Below, in pieces: positions 45,200 through 53,365 of a stretch of 64,000 nucleotides of DNA. This DNA comes from Solibacillus silvestris (GTDB taxonomy: Bacteria > Bacillota > Bacilli > Bacillales_A > Planococcaceae): the NCBI GenBank assembly GCA_001586195.1, contig CP014609.1, positions 904,001 to 968,000 on the forward strand. The letters are read 5' to 3'. The notes under the pieces are model-generated. The model worked only from the letters and a program-made list of their open reading frames with translations. It was not told the DNA's origin and searched no databases. Both the position numbers and the translations under genes were made by a program. Positions within the stretch are counted from its first letter, which is position 1. Every line of letters starts with the position of its first letter.

Positions 45200-46618
45200 A
45201 TGAAAAAAATATTTCAGCTCGTCATTTTGTTAGCGTTATTCTTTTCATTGCCTATTCAAAGTTTCGCATCGATCAATGGTGCGGTTACAACACATTTAGG
45301 GAAAAGTAATGCAGCAGTGACGATTCGTGACGCAGAGAGCGGGAAAATCGTCTATTCCCAAAACGGGGACAAACTGATGCGACCGGCTTCCAATATGAAA
45401 TTAGTTTCGGGTGCTGCCGCATTGTCGATTTTAGGCGAGGACTATCGTTTTAAAACAAATTTATATATCGATGGCATTATTGTCAACGATACATTAAATG
45501 GAAATGTTTACATAAAAGGCAGTGGCGATCCGACATTAAAAAAAGATGACTTTTTAGAGTTTGCAAAAGAATTGAAGCGCATTGGCATTCGTACAATCAA
45601 TGGTCATTTAATCGGTGATGATACAGCATTTTCCGGCAGTACATTGCCACCGGGTGTTCTAAAGTCGGATGAGACGTATTACTTCGGTGCACGTACTTCT
45701 GCGATTACGATGTCACAAAACAATGACTTTGATGCGAGTACAGTCATTATTACTGCAAAGCCTGGTAAAGTTGGAGCAAAACCGAGCTATTCGATTGAAC
45801 CGAATTTAAGCGGTATGGTCATTTCCAACCAAGCAAAAACAGTTAGTAAAGGAAGTCGTAATACAATCACAATCAAGCGTGCCTACAATACAAACCGTAT
45901 TATCATTTCCGGAAACCTGCCACAAGGGAGCAGTAAGAAGGAATGGGTAACATTGCAAGACCCGTCGAAAAACACAATGCAGGCAATTAAGCAGACGCTG
46001 CAAGGGACAGGTTTAAAATTTGTGAAGAGTTCGAAAGTGGAATTAGGAAAAGTTCCGCAAAAGGCAACATTGCTTTACACGAATGAATCACGCATGTTGG
46101 CAGCCATTTTCCCGGCATTTATGAAACTGAGCAACAACAGTATTGCCGATATTCTTGTAAAGGCAATGGGTAAGCAGCAGCTAGGTGAAGGCAGTACGAA
46201 CAAAGGTGCCACGTTACTGAAAAAATACAGTGATTCATTGGATATTCCTGTGAACAACTGGCGTTTTGCAGATGGTTCTGGATTGTCCAATTCAAACCGT
46301 GTAACGTCAAACGGGCTTTCGCAGTTATTGTACAAAGTTCAAAAAGAATCTTATTTCGGTACATTTTTTGATTCGTTGCCAGTCGCCGGCAATAAAGATC
46401 GCATGGTCGGCGGTACATTAAAAAGCCGTTTAACAAACAGTGCTTTGCAAAATAGAATTTATGCAAAAACAGGCTATATCCCGAATGTATATACATTATC
46501 AGGTTATATGAAAGGCCAAAGCGGAAAACAATATATCTTCTCGATCCTACTGGAAAATAAATCAAGTGGAAATGTATATATTGACCGTACAATGGCAGCG
46601 CTTGTAAAAAACTTATAG
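45200..46618 (+). CDS. D-alanyl-D-alanine carboxypeptidase/endopeptidase (PBP4 type)
   Basis: 472-residue class C low-molecular-weight penicillin-binding protein (peptidase S13). Signal peptide (about 1-24, cleavage after SFA). Catalytic SxxK is Ser64-Lys67 in PASNMK, SxN is SNN near 310 and KTG lies in YAKTGYI near 425. It trims peptidoglycan peptides outside the cell. ATG 45200 behind AAAGGAGG; TTG 45197 is an alternative. The pcp gene follows 13 bases later. Confidence 0.94.
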   Translation: MKKIFQLVILLALFFSLPIQSFASINGAVTTHLGKSNAAVTIRDAESGKIVYSQNGDKLMRPASNMKLVSGAAALSILGEDYRFKTNLYIDGIIVNDTLNGNVYIKGSGDPTLKKDDFLEFAKELKRIGIRTINGHLIGDDTAFSGSTLPPGVLKSDETYYFGARTSAITMSQNNDFDASTVIITAKPGKVGAKPSYSIEPNLSGMVISNQAKTVSKGSRNTITIKRAYNTNRIIISGNLPQGSSKKEWVTLQDPSKNTMQAIKQTLQGTGLKFVKSSKVELGKVPQKATLLYTNESRMLAAIFPAFMKLSNNSIADILVKAMGKQQLGEGSTNKGATLLKKYSDSLDIPVNNWRFADGSGLSNSNRVTSNGLSQLLYKVQKESYFGTFFDSLPVAGNKDRMVGGTLKSRLTNSALQNRIYAKTGYIPNVYTLSGYMKGQSGKQYIFSILLENKSSGNVYIDRTMAALVKNL

Positions 46619-46631
46619 AGGGGCAAGACAG

Positions 46632-47249
46632 ATGGAGAAATTACTTTTAACAGGATTTGAACCGTTTTTATCAAATCCGATCAACCCTACAATGGAAGTG
46701 GTACAGGCACTGAACGGAAAATCAATCGGTCAGTATGAAATTATTGGCCATGTATTGTCTGTCGATTTTGCAAAAGCACCGGAACAGTTTTTGGCACTGG
46801 TCGAAGAAGTAAAGCCGACGATTATCGTTTCATTAGGCTTAGCAGCGGGCATTACGAAAATTTCTCCGGAACGTGTTGCATTGAATGTAAAAGATGGGGA
46901 AAAGGACAATGCAGGGAATGCATTTGAGGATGCACCGATCAAAGAAGATGGGGATGTTGCGTATTTGTCGACATTGCCGATCCGTAAAATTGTCAACCGT
47001 TTAAATTCTGCAGGTTATCCGACAGCAATATCCAATTCTGCCGGAACATATTTATGTAATAATATTATGTATGAAGGTTTGTACTACGCTGCAAAGAATG
47101 AAGCAATCCGAGCTGCAGGATTTATTCATATACCTGCATCATTCGAGCTGGCGATCGAACACGGCCGGATTCCGGGCTGGTCAATGCGTGATTTAACAGC
47201 GGCCATTGAACTGGCACTCGATGTATGTGTAGGTAAGAATGCTGGATAA
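46632..47249 (+). CDS. pcp: pyrrolidone-carboxylate peptidase
   Basis: 205-residue cysteine peptidase removing N-terminal pyroglutamate. Catalytic residues are Glu80 (SPERVALN), Cys142 (GTYLCNNIMY) and His166 (FIHIPAS). GAGGGGCAAG RBS. Probably cotranscribed with the PBP4-type gene upstream. Cytoplasmic, no signal peptide. Confidence 0.95.
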   Translation: MEKLLLTGFEPFLSNPINPTMEVVQALNGKSIGQYEIIGHVLSVDFAKAPEQFLALVEEVKPTIIVSLGLAAGITKISPERVALNVKDGEKDNAGNAFEDAPIKEDGDVAYLSTLPIRKIVNRLNSAGYPTAISNSAGTYLCNNIMYEGLYYAAKNEAIRAAGFIHIPASFELAIEHGRIPGWSMRDLTAAIELALDVCVGKNAG

Positions 47250-47282
47250 GGCATTTAAAGTAATGGGAAAATAATAAGACAA

Positions 47283-47317
47283 AAAAATCAGCCGTGTTGC
47301 GGCTGATTTTTGTTTTT
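47283..47317 (+). terminator. terminator after pcp
   Basis: AAAAATCAGCCG (47283-47294) pairs with CGGCTGATTTTT (47300-47311), followed by GTTTTT. Confidence 0.9.
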
Positions 47318-47379
47318 AAAAGATTGGAAAATAATTTACGGAGCATTACAAAAAAATGTGTTCTGAAAAACCGTCTAAA

Positions 47380-47628
47380 TTACAAACCGACTAACTTCAT
47401 TAATTTTTTATAACGTCTATCCCCAAGCAGCTTCTGAATTTTTTTTAAAACTTCTTTTGGAACGCCGGTAAGAGCCCAGCTGATATTGGCATGCTTCAGA
47501 ATTTTTTGCAGCTTCTGAACTTCTTCTATGCTCAATTCAAGTCCCTGCTGTTTGGCGAAATCCTGCAGTTGCCTGTCATTCATTCCTTTTAAGTTATCAA
47601 GCCATTGTAGCATTTGAATTATCTTCAT
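47380..47628 (-). CDS. DUF2624-like small protein (YqfT position)
   Basis: 82 residues, helical, without cysteines, with a basic C-terminus (DRRYKKLMKLVGL). Length, position between nfo and the zur operon, and the MKIIQ start agree with B. subtilis YqfT (DUF2624). Start uncertain: ATG 47628 abuts GAAAGG; a downstream ATG at 47613 has better spacing. A frame to 47649 would begin inside repeat D. The repeat lies immediately upstream, so the native leader has been replaced or displaced. Confidence 0.7.
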   Translation of the reverse strand: MKIIQMLQWLDNLKGMNDRQLQDFAKQQGLELSIEEVQKLQKILKHANISWALTGVPKEVLKKIQKLLGDRRYKKLMKLVGL

Positions 47629-47636
47629 CCTTTCAA

Positions 47637-47826
47637 GTTTATCCCGCATTAACGGGTAATAATTTATCTGCCTCGAAAGCGTAGCGGCAGAGCCAAGACT
47701 CCCGCCTCTAAACCTAATCAGATCGAAAAGGATAGGTGGGAGGTCAACTACCCGTAAAAGCCCGATTGGTTAAACTAACTTTCAGTGGGGGATGAAAAAA
47801 ATCCCCACTGATTGAAGTTCAACCTT
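47637..47826 (-). repeat. Structured dispersed repeat, family D, copy 2
   Basis: Inverted relative to copy 1. On the minus strand: AACTTCAATCAGTGGGGA..TCCCCCACTGAAAG hairpin, GTTAGTTTAACCAATCGGGC, CGGGTAGTT, then a ~90-base insert with nested hairpins (CTCCC..GGGAG and CTGCC..GGCAG around CGAAAGCGTAGCGG on the plus strand), then TACCCGTTAATGCGGGATAAA. It ends next to the DUF2624 start. Confidence 0.8.
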
Positions 47827-47832
47827 AATCCC

Positions 47833-47861
47833 TTTACATAAACAAAAAACTGCATTATACT
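47833..47861 (+). promoter_or_regulatory. promoter of znuC-znuB-zur
   Basis: TTTACA (47833-47838), 17 bases, TATACT (47856-47861). Confidence 0.82.
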
Positions 47862-47870
47862 AACTTGATG

Positions 47871-47893
47871 TAAATCGTAATGATTTTGAATTA
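47871..47893 (+). promoter_or_regulatory. Zur box
   Basis: TAAATCGTAATGATTTTGAATTA-type site, closely matching the Bacillus Zur operator (AAATCGTAAT-N-ATTACGATTT) in its left half and partly in its right half. It lies just downstream of the -10, where bound Zur-Zn would block transcription. Confidence 0.8.
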
Positions 47894-47909
47894 GAAAGAA
47901 GCGAACGAA

Positions 47910-48656
47910 ATGAAAAAACCATTGATAGAATTGAAGGATGTTTCCTTTCAATATGAATACACACAAGCATTGAAAAATATTTCACTACGTGTCAATGAAG
48001 GCGATTTTTTAGCATTAATTGGGCAAAACGGCTCCGGTAAATCGACACTTTTGAAATTGATTTTAGGACTGTTAAAGCCTATGTCAGGGGAAATTAAATT
48101 ATTTGGCGAACAAGCAAGCCATTTTAAACACCGCGAATGGATTGGCTATGTTTCTCAAAAATCCAATGCCTTTAACTCGGGGTTTCCTGCAACGGTCGAA
48201 GAAGTCGTGAAAAGTGGTTTATCGCAAAAGGTAGGGCTGTTTAAACGCTATCCAAAAGATGCGGATATTTTAGTGAAAAGTGCTTTAAAAGATGTCGGCA
48301 TGGATAAATTTCTAAAACGGAATATTGGACAGCTTTCCGGCGGGCAGCAGCAGCGTGTGTTCATTGCACGTGCTTTAGTATCCGATCCGAAGCTTCTTAT
48401 TTTGGATGAACCGACAGTCGGAATTGACCGAGAAAATGTGCAGGCATTCTATGATATGCTCGCACATTTAAATAAGCATCACAATATGACGATGATTTTA
48501 GTTACACATGATGTGGACACGGTTTCGGATCGTGTCAGTCATGTAGCGTGCTTAAATCAGTCGATTCATTTCCACGGGTACAAAAATGATTTTGATACGA
48601 TTTCGGAAGAACAGATTGCTAGCTGGAACGGCCACTCTGTTCGAAAGATTCACTAA
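47910..48656 (+). CDS. znuC: zinc ABC transporter ATP-binding protein
   Basis: 248 residues. Walker A GQNGSGKST, signature LSGGQQQR, Walker B LLILDEPTVG, switch His in VTHDVD. It energises the adjacent permease. The Zur box and terminal zur gene indicate zinc uptake rather than manganese. No znuA (binding protein) gene is in this cluster, so the binding protein must be elsewhere, as in some Bacilli. Confidence 0.93.
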   Translation: MKKPLIELKDVSFQYEYTQALKNISLRVNEGDFLALIGQNGSGKSTLLKLILGLLKPMSGEIKLFGEQASHFKHREWIGYVSQKSNAFNSGFPATVEEVVKSGLSQKVGLFKRYPKDADILVKSALKDVGMDKFLKRNIGQLSGGQQQRVFIARALVSDPKLLILDEPTVGIDRENVQAFYDMLAHLNKHHNMTMILVTHDVDTVSDRVSHVACLNQSIHFHGYKNDFDTISEEQIASWNGHSVRKIH

Positions 48657-48671
48657 GAGGAGCAGGCCGTT

Positions 48672-49538
48672 ATGATAGAAGCTATATTAAACTATGAATT
48701 TTTGCAAAATGCCTTTTTCTCAGGGCTTGTTATTGGAGTAATTGCACCATTGCTTGGTGTATTTATCGTAGTAAGACGTTTATCGCTAATTGCGGATGCA
48801 CTGTCGCATGTAACACTGGCGGGGATTGCCGGGAGCCTGTACTTGAGCCAATCGTTTGCAGCGCTGGCTTTGCTGAACCCGATTTATTTAGGGATTATCG
48901 CATCTGTAAGTGGTTCGATCTTAATTGAACGATTACGCCGACTATATAAACATTATGAAGAACTTGCGATACCAATTATTATGTCGGGCGGAATCGGTGT
49001 GAGTGCCATTTTAATATCACTTGCAAGCGGATTTAATACCGATTTAATGAGCTATTTATTTGGCTCTGTATCGGCTGTATCACGTCAGGATCTATATGTT
49101 GTGCTGGCAATTGCAGTCGTAGTTGTATTATTTTTAGTTTTATTTTTTAAAGAGCTTTTCGTATTGTCATTCGATGAGGAATATGCGAAAGCAAGCGGTT
49201 TACCTGCGAAATGGATTCATTTATTGTTCATGATCGTTGTCGCACTCGTTATCGCAGCAAGTATGCGTATTGTCGGGATTTTGCTTGTTTCAAGCTTAAT
49301 GACATTGCCGGTAGCTGCAGCGATGCGTTTAGCTCGCGGTTTTAAAGAGGCGATTATTTTAGCGATTGTATTTGGAGAGCTGGCAGTAGTAATCGGACTC
49401 ATTTCTGCATTTTACCTGAACTTGGCACCGGGTGGAACAATTGTTGTCACATCTATTTTGATCTTGCTATTAGTAATTTTAATCAAAAAGCTTGTTTTGA
49501 AATTCACAATTAAATCGGAAGGGGAAGAGATACTGTGA
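48672..49538 (+). CDS. znuB: zinc ABC transporter permease
   Basis: 288-residue ABC-3 family permease with about eight membrane helices. Conserved segments LIADALSHVTLAG and ASMRIVGILLVSSLMTLPVAAA. The stop overlaps the GTG of zur. 15 bases after znuC with an AAGAGGAGCAGG RBS. Confidence 0.93.
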   Translation: MIEAILNYEFLQNAFFSGLVIGVIAPLLGVFIVVRRLSLIADALSHVTLAGIAGSLYLSQSFAALALLNPIYLGIIASVSGSILIERLRRLYKHYEELAIPIIMSGGIGVSAILISLASGFNTDLMSYLFGSVSAVSRQDLYVVLAIAVVVVLFLVLFFKELFVLSFDEEYAKASGLPAKWIHLLFMIVVALVIAASMRIVGILLVSSLMTLPVAAAMRLARGFKEAIILAIVFGELAVVIGLISAFYLNLAPGGTIVVTSILILLLVILIKKLVLKFTIKSEGEEIL

Positions 49539-49945
49539 ATGCAGCGCGCGCGTGGGAAATATTAAAGGATAATGGCTATAAAAAGACGGATAAACGAGAG
49601 TTGATTTTGGGTATGTTTGCATCTACAGACAAATATTTGACTGCCCGTGATTTGTTATCAGTATTGAAAAAAGATTTCCCTGGGATGAGTTTCGATACAA
49701 TTTACCGTAACCTCGCTACTTTCGTGGAGCTTGATATTCTAGAAGAAACAGAATTAAACGGTGAGCGTAACTTCCGTATGCATTGTGAGTCGGATCATCA
49801 TCACCACCATTTTATTTGCCGTGATTGCGGGAATGTAAAGGAACTGTCTGTTTGCCCGATGGAAATGCTCGGTGAAAAGCTGCCGGGTTATGCTGTAGAA
49901 GCACACAAATTTGAGATTTATGGCAAATGTCCGGATTGTTTGTAA
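49535..49945 (+). CDS. zur: zinc uptake regulator Zur (Fur family)
   Basis: 136 residues. N-terminal winged helix (about 1-80) and a dimerisation domain with a structural zinc site of two CxxC pairs (CRDC at about 97-100 and CPDC near the end) and the His-rich regulatory region SDHHHHHF. GTG 49535 overlaps the znuB stop. Zur and the transporter share the Zur-box promoter, giving negative feedback. Confidence 0.95.
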   Translation: MNAARAWEILKDNGYKKTDKRELILGMFASTDKYLTARDLLSVLKKDFPGMSFDTIYRNLATFVELDILEETELNGERNFRMHCESDHHHHHFICRDCGNVKELSVCPMEMLGEKLPGYAVEAHKFEIYGKCPDCL

Positions 49946-49952
49946 ATTTCCA

Positions 49953-49980
49953 TTGCATATTTTTGTTAATATGCTAAAGT
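49953..49980 (+). promoter_or_regulatory. promoter of the cobalamin-riboswitch transcript
   Basis: TTGCAT (49953-49958), 16 bases, TAAAGT (49975-49980), just upstream of the riboswitch. Confidence 0.6.
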
Positions 49981-49999
49981 GATTAAGACAAATTGAATA

Positions 50000-50292
50000 A
50001 ATTTGCAGGAAAAAGATGCATTATGCATAAATGGGAATTCGGTGTAAATCCGAAGCTATTTCCGTAACTGTAAGCGTTGATGAAAATAAGTGTGAGACCA
50101 CTGCTAATATAGCGGGAAGGTACTTATGAGTAAAGTGAAACGCAGAGCCAGGAGACCAATCTTTTTCTTATCGTAACATCCCTCTTCGGAATTAAAGAGA
50201 ATGTACGGCAGTCACTGATCGAATGAGCATCCTTTTGCAGCACTCTTTTTTGATTTTTGAAGCCATCCATTTTCTTGGGTGGCTTTTTTTCG
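50000..50292 (+). promoter_or_regulatory. cobalamin (B12) riboswitch with terminator
   Basis: Aptamer elements in order: GGGAATTCGGTGTAAATCCG (50033-50052), CCGTAACTGTAAGC (50062-50075), the GACCACTGC block (50096-50104) and the B12-box AGAGCCAGGAGACC (50145-50158). A terminator follows: AAGCCATCCA..TGGGTGGCTTTTTTT (50258-50288). Bound cobalamin should reduce expression of the adenosyltransferase-like and BtuF-like genes downstream. Confidence 0.93.
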
Positions 50293-50338
50293 TACACTCG
50301 TAATTTCGTGAGGCACTACTTGAAGTGAGGAGAATTTT

Positions 50339-50896
50339 ATGAAAAAGGATATCCGTTTTTCCTGTTATCCGTTTATGCGGGAAAAATCAAGCTGCGTCGA
50401 CTATGAAATCCGCACCGATTCTTTAACAACGCGAATCGGTACAGTCTTTCCGACGTTAGTTGATGATGCTTCCGGTCAGCTCGTTTTGGAAGATTTGAGG
50501 AGAATCCAACCGTTAGCTTATCATGTCAATGGTTCGGTACGAGGTAAATTAGCCATTACATTTGAGGATTTGCAATGGCTAAGCGATCGATACGATTTTT
50601 ATGTAAGTGAAGTTGGAGAAGCGATTCAGCAGTTTGTACTGCCACAAGGAATCGAAAGTGCAGCAAGACTGCATATTTGCCGCAGTGAGGCGAAAAAGTC
50701 TTACAGGGCATTACATAAAGTGAGCGAGGAAAGAGAAGTGGATGAAATTTTGTTTGATTTTCTCGGGCTGCTTGCCAATGTGTTTTTTGTCATGGCGGTC
50801 TATATGAATCAGCAGCATCAACAAGAGGAAATTCCATTTATCTCAAAATCTTATCCGACGAAAAAGAAAAAAGGGGTTACAACAAATGAAATTTAA
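50339..50896 (+). CDS. divergent cobalamin adenosyltransferase-like protein
   Basis: 185 residues. The C-terminal half (about 95-165) resembles PduO-type ATP:cob(I)alamin adenosyltransferases: FVLPQGIESAARLHICRSEAKKSYRAL, then DEILFDFLGLLANVFFVMAVYMNQ. The usual arginine-rich active-site helix is changed to CRSEAKKSYR. It is behind the B12 riboswitch and overlaps the BtuF-like gene by 11 bases, which supports a cobalamin role. Whether it is catalytic or only binds cobalamin is open. Confidence 0.72.
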   Translation: MKKDIRFSCYPFMREKSSCVDYEIRTDSLTTRIGTVFPTLVDDASGQLVLEDLRRIQPLAYHVNGSVRGKLAITFEDLQWLSDRYDFYVSEVGEAIQQFVLPQGIESAARLHICRSEAKKSYRALHKVSEEREVDEILFDFLGLLANVFFVMAVYMNQQHQQEEIPFISKSYPTKKKKGVTTNEI

Positions 50897-51839
50897 GAAC
50901 AAATGGATCGTTGCTTTAGCGGCAACATTCTTATTAGCAGCATGCGGATCAAATGATGAAAAGTCTGAAAATGATGTGAAAAAAGAAGAGCAAGCCGGTT
51001 CGAAAAGTGAAGGTGCACCGTATACAGTTGTTGATGATCGTGGTGTTGAAGTAACATTCGATGAAGTACCGGAAACGATTATTTCCCTGCAGCCTAGCAA
51101 TACAGAAATTTTGTTTGAACTGGGTGTCGGTGAACAAATTATCGGGGCAACAGAATATGATACATATCCGGAAGCCGCACAAAAAATTGAGCGTGTGTCG
51201 ACTTCAACTGCCATCAATGCAGAGCGAATTCTGGAATTAAATCCGGATGTCGTTGTTGCCTATACAATCGGGGAGGAAGCACAAATTGCCCAATTGGAAG
51301 ATGCAGGTTTAAAAGTGTTTGTAATTGCTTCGGCTGCGACATTTGATGATGTTTATTCGGATATTATCCAACTGTCCGAAGTAATGGATGTAAAAGAAAA
51401 AGGCGAAGAAATTGTAGCAGACATTAAAGCACAAATCGAAACAGTACAAGAAAAAACAGCGACAATCGATACGAAGAAAAAAGCATATTATGAAGTTTCG
51501 CCAGCTCCGGATCTTTGGACTACCGGCAGCAGTACGTTCCAGCAGGAAATAATGGATCACGCCAATGTTGAAAATATTTTTGCTGATCAGACGAGCTGGA
51601 TTAGTGTGACGGAAGAAGATGTCATTACTCGTAATCCTGAAATTATTATTACACCGGCAACCTATATGGAAAATGCAGTTGATGAGATTCTAGGACGCAC
51701 TGGTTGGGATAAAATACAGGCAGTTTCAGAAAAGGCGGTTTATCTAGTCGATGGAGATATTATGTCCCGTCCTGGACCGCGTATTGGTGAAGCCGTTGAA
51801 ATTATGGCACAATCAGTATACCCGGAACTATTTAAATAA
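50886..51839 (+). CDS. btuF: BtuF-like cobalamin/corrinoid-binding lipoprotein
   Basis: 317 residues. Lipobox LAAC (Cys20), acidic linker, then a helical-backbone periplasmic-binding fold (TIISLQPSNTEILFELGVGEQIIGATEYDTYP). The family includes vitamin B12 and iron-siderophore binders. The upstream riboswitch and downstream cob genes make corrinoid binding most likely. No btuC or btuD permease/ATPase gene is in the window. Confidence 0.88.
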   Translation: MKFKNKWIVALAATFLLAACGSNDEKSENDVKKEEQAGSKSEGAPYTVVDDRGVEVTFDEVPETIISLQPSNTEILFELGVGEQIIGATEYDTYPEAAQKIERVSTSTAINAERILELNPDVVVAYTIGEEAQIAQLEDAGLKVFVIASAATFDDVYSDIIQLSEVMDVKEKGEEIVADIKAQIETVQEKTATIDTKKKAYYEVSPAPDLWTTGSSTFQQEIMDHANVENIFADQTSWISVTEEDVITRNPEIIITPATYMENAVDEILGRTGWDKIQAVSEKAVYLVDGDIMSRPGPRIGEAVEIMAQSVYPELFK

Positions 51840-51853
51840 GTATAGAATAGAAG

Positions 51854-51883
51854 GACATGCCTAAGTTTAGGCATGTCTTTTTC
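51854..51883 (+). terminator. terminator after btuF
   Basis: GACATGCC..GGCATGTC stem within 51854-51877, followed by TTTTT. It separates btuF from the cob operon. Confidence 0.85.
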
Positions 51884-52018
51884 AATTAACTTCATTCAGC
51901 GGGTATCACTGAATGAAGTTAATTGGCTTCCGGCGGATGTCACGACTTCGGTAATGAATTCTTTGCGCTTTAGCGCAAAGTCGAATACGGACGCAATTAC
52001 GCCGAGGCGTAATTGATA
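51884..52018 (+). repeat. Structured dispersed element, family C, copy 2 (cobU leader)
   Basis: Read toward cobU: hairpin AACTTCATTCAGCGGG..CACTGAATGAAGTT (51888-51921), GGCGGATGTCAC, a hairpin region with CTTTGCGC..GCGCAAAG, GGACGC and the palindrome CAATTACGCCGAGGCGTAATTG (51993-52014). It ends 20-25 bases before the cobU start. Same order, orientation and spacing as copy 1 before glyS. Confidence 0.82.
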
Positions 52019-52036
52019 AAATAAGGGGGGATACGA

Positions 52037-52579
52037 TTGATTTTTATAACCGGTGGTGTGCGCAGCGGCAAAAGTGCTTTTGCAGAAAAATTTGCTAGGC
52101 AGTTAGGTGAAGAAAAGACGCTCTACTATGTGGCGACAGGTGTATCCTTTGATGAGGAAATGGAAAAACGAATTATCCGCCATCAGCAAGACCGCGAAAA
52201 TCAGAACGCCCATTGGAACACAGTTGAAATGCAAGTACAGATTCCTTTTACGATCGAGCAACTTTCAAATAATGATGTTGTGCTTTTTGAATGTGTGACA
52301 ACATGGCTTTCGAATGTACTGTATACATATAAACAAATAAATGAAAATAGCGAGTATATCGATAATTGTATCGAATCACTGCAAAAGCAATTGCTAACTT
52401 GGCGGAAGCAAGGTGCTACAATAATAGTTGTATCAAATGAAGTGCTGGATGAACTGCCATCACAGTATGATGAGGTAAATTTGTACCGCAAATTGCTAGG
52501 TGAGCTTCATCAATGGATTGTCCAAAATAGTGATGAAGCATATGAAGTACAATTTCAGCTTGTACAGCGTTGGAAGTAA
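52037..52579 (+). CDS. cobU: adenosylcobinamide kinase / guanylyltransferase CobU
   Basis: 180 residues. P-loop GGVRSGKS (6-13), then the CobU patterns YYVATG and RIIRHQQDR with the guanylylated-His region. It phosphorylates adenosylcobinamide and transfers GMP to it. The C-terminal third lacks the usual G(I/V)VP..R..RD..G motif, which instead is found in the second CobU-like protein at 53886. TTG 52037 behind AAGGGGGG. First gene of the operon. Confidence 0.9.
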   Translation: MIFITGGVRSGKSAFAEKFARQLGEEKTLYYVATGVSFDEEMEKRIIRHQQDRENQNAHWNTVEMQVQIPFTIEQLSNNDVVLFECVTTWLSNVLYTYKQINENSEYIDNCIESLQKQLLTWRKQGATIIVVSNEVLDELPSQYDEVNLYRKLLGELHQWIVQNSDEAYEVQFQLVQRWK

Positions 52580-52591
52580 GGAGGAACCAAG

Positions 52592-53365
52592 TTGAAAAAT
52601 AGTTGGAACGGTTTTTTGTTAGCTTGGCAATTTTTTTCGGCAGTGCCGATAAAAAAACAGCTGGATATGAATGCCAAGTCTGTTACATGGATGTATGGAT
52701 TTTTGCCGATTGTCGGTTTACTTATCGGGTCCATCATTAGTGGTGGTGTATTTATACTATCTCGCTATAGTGAGGTTTCGGAGTTGCTGTTGGCGATTTT
52801 GATTGTGATCGGATTGATCGTTCTGACAGGTGGACTGCATTTAGACGGCTGGATCGATATGAGCGATGCGTTCTTTTCCTATGGAGAAAAGGAGAAACGG
52901 CTGGAGATATTAGATGATCCGCGAACAGGCGCTTTTGGGGTACTTAGTGTTTTTGGTTTACTTGTATTAAAAATCGGCATTATTTATGAAATGTTGACGT
53001 ATGGGCAATTGGCGATTGTGCCATTTTTAATCTTTATTCCTTTTATAGCGCGAATGGGGATGCTGCTCTATTTTGTAACGATGCAGCCGGCAAAAGAAAA
53101 GGGACTCGCTGCTTATTTTAAAGGGATCGTCATTCGAAATAAGCTTGTTTTTCTGATCGTTTTACAAAGTATTCTAGCATTTGTAAGCTGGTTTTACATT
53201 GGCGTATTCAGCTTATTTATTTTAGTTATCGTGATGCTGGTCGCCGTTGTTATTTACCGGAAATGGTCAAGGAAACATTTTGGCGGTGTAACAGGCGATT
53301 TACTCGGTGCGCTCGGTGAAGGATTGGAGGTTGTCCTATGGCTCACGATATTACTGTGCATTTAA
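52592..53365 (+). CDS. cobS: adenosylcobinamide-GDP ribazoletransferase CobS
   Basis: 257-residue integral membrane enzyme joining adenosylcobinamide-GDP to alpha-ribazole (or its phosphate) to finish the cobalamin nucleotide loop. Conserved motifs GGLHLDGWIDMSDAFFSYG, DPRTGAFGV and FGGVTGDLLGALGE. About six membrane helices. TTG 52592 behind AAGGAGGAACC. Its 3' end overlaps cobC by 28 bases. Confidence 0.95.
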   Translation: MKNSWNGFLLAWQFFSAVPIKKQLDMNAKSVTWMYGFLPIVGLLIGSIISGGVFILSRYSEVSELLLAILIVIGLIVLTGGLHLDGWIDMSDAFFSYGEKEKRLEILDDPRTGAFGVLSVFGLLVLKIGIIYEMLTYGQLAIVPFLIFIPFIARMGMLLYFVTMQPAKEKGLAAYFKGIVIRNKLVFLIVLQSILAFVSWFYIGVFSLFILVIVMLVAVVIYRKWSRKHFGGVTGDLLGALGEGLEVVLWLTILLCI

